Below are positions 58,408 to 64,000 of a stretch of 64,000 nt of DNA, piece after piece. Location of the stretch: assembly GCF_026153515.1 (NCBI RefSeq), contig NZ_CP110644.1, positions 4,183,501-4,247,500 on the forward strand, given 5' to 3'. Under the pieces are notes generated by a model that saw only the letters and a list, made by a program, of their open reading frames with translations, had not been told where the DNA came from and did not search any database. This stretch comes from Pseudomonas sp. KU26590. Lineage in GTDB: Bacteria; Pseudomonadota; Gammaproteobacteria; Pseudomonadales; Pseudomonadaceae. The position numbers were made by a program, and so were the translations under genes. Every line of letters starts with the position of its first letter. The first letter of the stretch is position 1.

Positions 58408-59436
58408 TTACTTCAAAAGACCGAGGCGCTGAGTCAACAGGTCAAAAAAGCCCTGAGCATCGCCGTTTTCGACCCAAAATACATTTTTGTTCTGACCGAG
58501 GGTGTCGTACCAGTCGGCAATGGTCTGGCCGTGGGTAATACCTTCTCGGTTGTCGATCACCAGATTGACCTCCCTGCCGCTGAACAACTCCGGCTTGATC
58601 AGCCAGGCAATCACGCTCGCATCATGGACCGGCCCGCCGGGCAGGCCGTAATGGACCATGTCAGCCTTGACGTACTCATTGAGGATGTCACTGACCAGCT
58701 TGCCCGCCTGATTGTTCAGGCCATCGATCTGCTTGAGGCGCGCTTCGCTGGTGAGGATCTTATGGGTAACGTCCAGCGGCACGTAAGTCAGCTTCACACC
58801 GCTGGCCAGCACGACCTTCGCCGCATCCGGATCGGCGTAGATATTGAACTCGGCCACGGGGGTGATGTTGCCGCCGTTGAAGTGGGCGCCGCCCATGACC
58901 ACGACTTCCTTGATCCCCTGCGTGATCTCAGGCGCCTGAATAAGCGCGAGCGCCAGATTGGTCTGCGGTCCGAGCATGGCGATGGTGATGCTGTGGGGCG
59001 CAGCCTTCCGTAAGGTGTCGACCAGGTATTGCACGGCATTGCCTTCAGCCAACGGTTGCTTCGGCTCGTGCACTTCTACGCCCGGCAAGCCTTCCTTGCC
59101 GTGGATATTCTCGGCGTAGATCGGCGTGCGCACCAGCGGGCGGCCGGCACCGGCGTAAACCGGCACTTCTTCGCGGCCGGCCCATTCGCGGGCCAGGCGG
59201 GCATTGCGTGAGGTCTTGTCGATGCGCACGTTGCCCGCCACGGTGGTGATCGCCATGACATTCAGTTCTTGCGGTGACGCCAGCGCCAGCAGCAACGCGA
59301 CAACGTCGTCGGCGCCCGGGTCGGTGTCGATGATCACGTCGCGCTTCTCGGCGGCATGCACCGACGTGGCGGATAAAATGGCCAACAGCGCGGCACTCCT
59401 GATCAGTCCAGTGAAAAAATGACGGGTTGTATTCAT
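58408..59436 (-). CDS. Periplasmic nucleoside hydrolase (IUNH family)
   Basis: 342 residues. Signal peptide (SAALLAILSATSVHA), then RDVIIDTDPGADDVVALLLA with the calcium-binding aspartate cluster, and VVVMGGAHFNGGNITPVAEF of the family. Splits ribonucleosides into base and ribose. Encoded with ribose uptake and kinase genes, so its product should feed them. GGAG upstream of ATG. 42 bases after rbsD. Confidence 0.9.
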   Translation of the reverse strand: MNTTRHFFTGLIRSAALLAILSATSVHAAEKRDVIIDTDPGADDVVALLLALASPQELNVMAITTVAGNVRIDKTSRNARLAREWAGREEVPVYAGAGRPLVRTPIYAENIHGKEGLPGVEVHEPKQPLAEGNAVQYLVDTLRKAAPHSITIAMLGPQTNLALALIQAPEITQGIKEVVVMGGAHFNGGNITPVAEFNIYADPDAAKVVLASGVKLTYVPLDVTHKILTSEARLKQIDGLNNQAGKLVSDILNEYVKADMVHYGLPGGPVHDASVIAWLIKPELFSGREVNLVIDNREGITHGQTIADWYDTLGQNKNVFWVENGDAQGFFDLLTQRLGLLK

Positions 59437-59478
59437 GGGAACTCCTTGTTCCTGACTGATGAAAATAAAAAACAGACG

Positions 59479-59883
59479 TTAAAAAACCACGCCCGCCACC
59501 AACGCGATGTTGGTGTACGGCTGGCATTCGCCGGTGCGGATGATAGCCCGGGCGCCACGGCTGAGGTGTTTCAGCGCGTCATGACTCATCAGGCGCTGCT
59601 CGCCCAGGTCACCCGAGGCGTGCAATGCAGTGACGGTAGCCAAAGCTGGCGGCCGTTTCGACAGCATCTCTTCGGCGAGGACATGACTCTCGACCTGCAT
59701 TTCAGTCAGCACCACATTCAGCACGCTGAGGAAGTCAGGCACACCGTGGGTCAGCGCCAGATCGATGAGTTCGACGCCGGCCGGCACGGGCATACCCGCA
59801 TCGACGATCATCAAAATGTCGCCGTGGCCGAGAGATGCGATAGCGCGGGACAAGGCGATGTTGAGCAGGGGTGTTTTTTTCAT
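59479..59883 (-). CDS. rbsD: D-ribose pyranase
   Basis: 134 residues, [20 protein letters not shown] then [14 protein letters not shown] and a C-terminal [18 protein letters not shown] typical of RbsD. Converts beta-pyranose to beta-furanose for RbsK. Overlaps rbsK by four bases. Confidence 0.95.
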   Translation of the reverse strand: MKKTPLLNIALSRAIASLGHGDILMIVDAGMPVPAGVELIDLALTHGVPDFLSVLNVVLTEMQVESHVLAEEMLSKRPPALATVTALHASGDLGEQRLMSHDALKHLSRGARAIIRTGECQPYTNIALVAGVVF

Positions 59884-60812
59884 GATGAGTACCCATGTGC
59901 CGCAGAGGCCTGAACCTCGGCAAACGTCGGAATGGAAGGCTGCGCGCCGGAACGGGTCACGGACAGCGCTGCTGCGATCTGACCAAAGCGAATGGCGTCG
60001 GATTCGGACTTGCCATCGGCCAGTGCCGCCGCAAAACCGCCGACGAAGGTATCGCCTGCCGCCGTGGTGTCAACAGGCTGGACCTTGGGCGCCGGGAAGT
60101 GCTCGGAGCGCGACTTGCTGGCAAACAAGGCGCCCTGCTCGCCCAGCGTGACGATGACCTTGCTGACGCCTGCGGCGAGCAATGCCGAGGCGGCGGCGTC
60201 TGCACTGGCGGTGCTGTCCACGGGCAGGCCGGTCAATGCGGTCGCCTCACTTTCGTTGGGGATCAGGTAATCGATCCAGGCGAACCATTCGGCCGGCAGC
60301 GGACCACTGGCCGGTGCCGGGTTGAGGATGACGGTCTTGCCCAGTTCGTGGCCGCGCTTGAGGACGTGGCCGACGGTGTCCAGTGGCACTTCAAGTTGGC
60401 AGATGATGACTTCGGCCTGGGACAGTAAGGCGTCGAAGCTGTCCACCACGGACGCGGTAACGTGCCCGTTGCCGCCGGCCACGATGACGATGGCGTTCTG
60501 GCTGCTGTCATCGACGACGATCAACGCGACGCCGGTGGACTCGCCGTCGATGCGGATGACCGCCTGACAATCGATGCCTTCGGCCAGCAGCGCGGTGCGA
60601 AGTTGTTCGCCATAGGCATCATCGCCGACACAGCCGACCATGGCGACACTGGCACCCAATCGCGCCGCCGCCACGGCCTGATTGGCGCCCTTGCCGCCCG
60701 GTACGGTGACGAACGACTGTCCCGCCAGGGTTTCTCCGGCACGGGGCAAACGCGGCGCGCGCGTCACCAGGTCCATGTTCAGGCTGCCCACTATCACTAC
60801 TTTTGCTTGCAT
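59880..60812 (-). CDS. rbsK: Ribokinase
   Basis: 310 residues. [37 protein letters not shown] (substrate site) and [20 protein letters not shown] (anion hole and catalytic Asp). PfkB family. Phosphorylates ribose. 48 bases downstream of rbsR. Confidence 0.95.
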   Translation of the reverse strand: MQAKVVIVGSLNMDLVTRAPRLPRAGETLAGQSFVTVPGGKGANQAVAAARLGASVAMVGCVGDDAYGEQLRTALLAEGIDCQAVIRIDGESTGVALIVVDDSSQNAIVIVAGGNGHVTASVVDSFDALLSQAEVIICQLEVPLDTVGHVLKRGHELGKTVILNPAPASGPLPAEWFAWIDYLIPNESEATALTGLPVDSTASADAAASALLAAGVSKVIVTLGEQGALFASKSRSEHFPAPKVQPVDTTAAGDTFVGGFAAALADGKSESDAIRFGQIAAALSVTRSGAQPSIPTFAEVQASAAHGYSS

Positions 60813-60860
60813 GACGTCTACTCTTCAGAACGCTTTTTCAGACCGGGCGGAGCGCTCGGC

Positions 60861-61883
60861 TTAACGAAATTCGGTGAATGCCTGGGGTGGAGGTGCGGTG
60901 GATTCTCGCAGCACGATACTGGGTGCAACAATCAGATGTTCGACAGGGGTTTCGCCCCGCGCCAAGATCCGCCGCAGCAGCGCTTCGGCAGCGCGCTCGC
61001 CCAGTTGCAGAATGGATTGGCCGACGGTGGTCAGGGCCGGATACACGTATTGGCTCATCTGGATGTCATCGAAGCCAATGACCGACAGATCCGCCGGGAC
61101 CCGCACGTTTCGCTCGGCAGCAGCGCGCAACACGCCGATGCCGACCATGTCGTTGGCGGCAAAAATCGCCGTCGGCGGATCCCGCTCCAGCAGTTTTACC
61201 GCAGCCAGATAGCCACTGGGGCCGGTGAAATCGCTTTCCACCACCCAGCTTTCCAGCACCTCGACCGAGGCTTCCCGCATGGCCCGGTGATACCCCGCCA
61301 GACGCATCTTCGCCACGCTGGTCTGCGCCGGGCCGCAAATGCAGGCGATGTGCCGGTGACCGAGGGACAGCAGATGTGACGTTGCCAGATACGCGCCCAG
61401 CTCATGGTCGATGCGCACCAGATCGGCGGTCACACCATCCAGGTCCCGGTCGACGATGACCAGCGGCGTACGCACGGCCGCCAAGCCTTCGAGAAGACTG
61501 TCCCCACCGCCCACCGACGACACGATCAGGCCGTCGACGCGTTTTTCCAGGAGCACGCGCAAATAGCTGCGCTGCTTGTCGGGGTTGTCATCGGAATTGC
61601 AGAGGATCACGCAGAAGCCGTTGCGCTCGCAGTAATCCTCAATGCCCCGGGCCAGTTCGGCGAAGTACGGGTTGATGCCATTGGGGATCAACAGGCCGAT
61701 GGTCGCCGTCGCCTTGGCCTTGAGTGACCGCGCAACGGCGCTGGGCACGTAGTCCAGCTGCACGATGGCGGCCTCGACCTTCTTGCGCACTTCTTCGCTG
61801 ACCGGTCGGGTGCGGTTAAGGACATGGGACACCGTGGTGTAGGAAATCCCGGCAATTGCCGCTACATCCTTGATGGTTGCCAT
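60861..61883 (-). CDS. rbsR: LacI-family ribose operon repressor
   Basis: 340 residues from ATG 61883. Helix-turn-helix ATIKDVAAIAGISYTTVSHV, hinge, then a periplasmic-binding-type effector domain (TIGLLIPNGINPYFAELARG). Lies inside the operon it likely controls. An upstream in-frame start at 61937 lacks support. Confidence 0.92.
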   Translation of the reverse strand: MATIKDVAAIAGISYTTVSHVLNRTRPVSEEVRKKVEAAIVQLDYVPSAVARSLKAKATATIGLLIPNGINPYFAELARGIEDYCERNGFCVILCNSDDNPDKQRSYLRVLLEKRVDGLIVSSVGGGDSLLEGLAAVRTPLVIVDRDLDGVTADLVRIDHELGAYLATSHLLSLGHRHIACICGPAQTSVAKMRLAGYHRAMREASVEVLESWVVESDFTGPSGYLAAVKLLERDPPTAIFAANDMVGIGVLRAAAERNVRVPADLSVIGFDDIQMSQYVYPALTTVGQSILQLGERAAEALLRRILARGETPVEHLIVAPSIVLRESTAPPPQAFTEFR

Positions 61884-61884
61884 G

Positions 61885-62880
61885 TCAGCCGCGCCGCCGC
61901 GCGCGATTGCTGCGGTAGGTGTCGAGGACCACCGCAACGACGATGACCGCGCCGGTGATGATGCGTTTGGTTGGCTCGGTCGCGCCGATTTGCGCCAGCC
62001 CTGCGGCCAGGACCGAGATGATCAGCACGCCGAAAAAGGTGCTGATCACCGAGCCACGCCCGCCCATCAGGCTGGTGCCGCCGATGACCACTGCCGCAAT
62101 CACTTGCAGTTCAAGGCCGGAACCGGCGTTGGGGTCAGCGGCCTCCAGGCGCGATATCTGGAACAACGCGGCGACGCCCGCCAGCAGGCCCATCAGCGAG
62201 AACACCAGGATCTTGTAAGGCTTGGGATTGATGCCCGCCAGGCGCACGGCTTCTTCGTTGGTGCCGATGCCGATCAGGTAGCGGCCAAACACGGTGCGCG
62301 TCAGCACAGCCTGGGCGGCGAAGATGACGATCAGCGCGATGACGAACGACGGCGAAATGCCGAATGCGAAGGGATTGGACAGCCAGGCAAACGAGTCACC
62401 GATGTAGGCGGTGCGCGAGTCAGTCAGCTGGTACGCCACGCCGCGCGCCATTTCCAGCACGCCCAGGGAAACAATGAACGAGGGAATGCGCCACGCCACG
62501 GTGATCGAGCCGGTCAGCGTGCCCGCCGCTGTTGCGCAGGCGATGCCCAGCAACGCCGACGGAAACACGCCCCAGCCCCAGCCGAGCATGGCGACACTGA
62601 CTGCCGAGGCGGCCAGCGCCAGCACCGAACCCACGGAAAGGTCGATGCCGCCAATGATCAGGATGAAGGTCATGCCGACCGCCAGCACCATCAGGTCGGG
62701 AATCTGGTTGGCCAGGGTGCTGAAGGTTTCGTAGGACAGGAAATGATCGCTGAGCAACGAGAACAACACGATCATCGCCAGCAATGCGCCAGCCAGCCCG
62801 AGGTAGGTGCCCAGGCCGAAGTAGTTGCCGCTGCGCTTGCCCGGAGACGGCAACGCAGCAGGAGAAGTAGAAGTTTTCAT
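61885..62880 (-). CDS. rbsC: Ribose ABC transporter permease
   Basis: 331 residues with about nine membrane segments. FILIIGGIDLSVGSVLALAA and the C-terminal ELQVIAAVVIGGTSLMGGRG are typical of the RbsC family. Overlaps rbsA by TGATG. Two bases before the rbsR stop region. Confidence 0.94.
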   Translation of the reverse strand: MKTSTSPAALPSPGKRSGNYFGLGTYLGLAGALLAMIVLFSLLSDHFLSYETFSTLANQIPDLMVLAVGMTFILIIGGIDLSVGSVLALAASAVSVAMLGWGWGVFPSALLGIACATAAGTLTGSITVAWRIPSFIVSLGVLEMARGVAYQLTDSRTAYIGDSFAWLSNPFAFGISPSFVIALIVIFAAQAVLTRTVFGRYLIGIGTNEEAVRLAGINPKPYKILVFSLMGLLAGVAALFQISRLEAADPNAGSGLELQVIAAVVIGGTSLMGGRGSVISTFFGVLIISVLAAGLAQIGATEPTKRIITGAVIVVAVVLDTYRSNRARRRG

Positions 62881-64000
62881 CAGTCGATCCTGGGCGCGGC
62901 TTCAGACAGCAGCGCGTCACGTTTTTGATAGCCCGCGAAGGCAGCGGCAAGCAGTTCGTCCTGGGTCCAGGTGTCGCGCTCGAAGGTGTCGATCAGGCGC
63001 CCGGCAGACAGCACGCCGATGCGGTCGCAGATCAGCATCAGCTCGCGCAGATCACTGGAGACCACCACCAGCGCCCTGCCCTGACGGGTCAGTTCACCCA
63101 GCAGCGCGTAGATGTCGAATTTGGCGCCGACGTCGATGCCGCGCGTGGGCTCGTCGAACAACATCACCTGGCAATCGCGCTCCAGCCAGCGGCCGATCAC
63201 GACCTTCTGCTGATTGCCGCCCGACAGTTCCGATACCAGTTGCGTCGGGCTGGAACTGCGAATGCGCATGGCGCCCACTTGGCGCTGAGCCAGAGCGATT
63301 TCCGAATTGCCGTTGACCACGCCGGCACTGGAAATGGCTTCCATGTTGCCCAGCGCGATGTTGGAGCTGATCGATTGCGACAGCAGCAGGCCTTCGCCTT
63401 TACGGTCTTCCGTGATCAAGGCGATGCCATGACCCACGGCGTCCACCGGCGATTTGATCTGCACGCTGCGCAGCGGACTGCCGACTTCGATGCTGCCGCT
63501 GTCGGCCACGTCCGCGCCGTAGATCAGCCGCAACAGCTCGGTACGCCCGGCGCCGATCAGCCCGGAAATCCCGAAAATTTCGCCGGCCCGGACATCAAAG
63601 GAAACCTCGCGGACCTTGTCGGCGCGATTCAAGCCTTTGACCGACAGCGCCACTGCGCCGATCTTGCGCTCGCCCAGATCGATCTGCTCGCCCAGTTCGC
63701 GGCCGACCATAAGCGTGACCAGTTGCTCGCTGTTGTAATTGGCCATGAAGTCGACGCAGACCAGCTTGCCGTCGCGCAACACGGCGATGCGCTGGGCGAC
63801 GCGAGCCAGCTCTTCCAGGCGGTGGGAGATGTAAATGATGGAAACGCCACGGTCCTGCAGGCGGGTGATCTGCTCGAAGAGCATTTCCACCTCGCGCGCC
63901 GTGAGCATCGCCGTCGGCTCGTCGAGGATCAGCACGTGGCAGTCGCCGATCAGGTTGCGGGCGATTTCGACCATCTGTTGATGGCCGATGCCCAGTTCGC
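62880..64000 (-). CDS. rbsA: Ribose ABC transporter ATP-binding protein (partial, N terminus outside)
   Basis: The last 373 or so codons of a double-ATPase sugar importer subunit. Visible are the first-domain Walker B (CHVLILDEPTAML) and the second domain: GLIGAGRTELLR (Walker A region), LSGGNQQKVVIGRWL (signature) and VMLFDEPTRGIDVGAK. The reading frame continues through base 64000, so the gene starts outside the window, probably with rbsB beyond. Confidence 0.94.
   Translation of the reverse strand, partial: ELGIGHQQMVEIARNLIGDCHVLILDEPTAMLTAREVEMLFEQITRLQDRGVSIIYISHRLEELARVAQRIAVLRDGKLVCVDFMANYNSEQLVTLMVGRELGEQIDLGERKIGAVALSVKGLNRADKVREVSFDVRAGEIFGISGLIGAGRTELLRLIYGADVADSGSIEVGSPLRSVQIKSPVDAVGHGIALITEDRKGEGLLLSQSISSNIALGNMEAISSAGVVNGNSEIALAQRQVGAMRIRSSSPTQLVSELSGGNQQKVVIGRWLERDCQVMLFDEPTRGIDVGAKFDIYALLGELTRQGRALVVVSSDLRELMLICDRIGVLSAGRLIDTFERDTWTQDELLAAAFAGYQKRDALLSEAAPRID

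Overview
The window is a Pseudomonas chromosome (P. syringae/P. fluorescens-type gene content and codon use). The right quarter is conserved host DNA. The left three quarters are a temperate phage genome integrated beside a tRNA-Pro(GGG) gene. The prophage runs from before base 1 to about 48.7 kb. Its left attachment site lies outside the window.

The prophage follows lambda-type logic. A CI-type repressor (34689-35468, +) and a Cro-like gene (34390-34584, -) face away from each other across an operator/promoter region at 34612-34676, and a second operator pair lies downstream of cI at 35542-35581. From the rightward-type promoter (minus strand) run cro, a ribbon-helix-helix gene, a BRO-N antirepressor, an O-like initiator with internal iteron-like repeats, a DnaC-type loader, a long series of small stop/start-overlapping genes, ninB, ninG, an inserted AP2/HNH endonuclease and a gene in the position of the late antiterminator Q. 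Directly after it come a consensus-like promoter and a terminator (a P_R'/tR' arrangement). The late operon follows: small membrane (holin-like) genes, terminase, portal, scaffold, a P22-type coat, neck genes, contractile sheath and tube, a frameshifted tail chaperone, tape measure, Mu/P2-type baseplate, a glycine-tipped tail fibre with its assembly factor, a GH19 endolysin and a second holin. The virion is therefore predicted to be a myovirus with a P22-like head lattice.

The leftward-type operon (plus strand, 35.5-48.7 kb) has a nut-like site, small genes, an N6-adenine-type methyltransferase, a Lar-like zinc protein, a RecT/YqaJ recombination pair, a cytosine-methyltransferase-like gene broken at a run of eight G, many small hypothetical genes, a PP-type phosphatase, an excisionase-like gene and the tyrosine integrase next to the tRNA. 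Three cargo segments are transcribed against the late operon: an AT-rich acyltransferase (833-1828), a membrane/secreted pair (10721-11291), and a regulator cassette (24059-24589) flanked by 16-bp direct repeats.

The host part, all leftward unless noted, holds tRNA-Pro, a MerR-type regulator, ihfA, pheT, pheS, rplT, rpmI, infC (AUU start) and thrS. Then come a small exported protein (+), a cold-shock protein (+), an I78-type inhibitor lipoprotein, a hypothetical gene and a ribose/nucleoside operon: rbsA (cut by the window end), rbsC, rbsR, rbsK, rbsD and a periplasmic nucleoside hydrolase.
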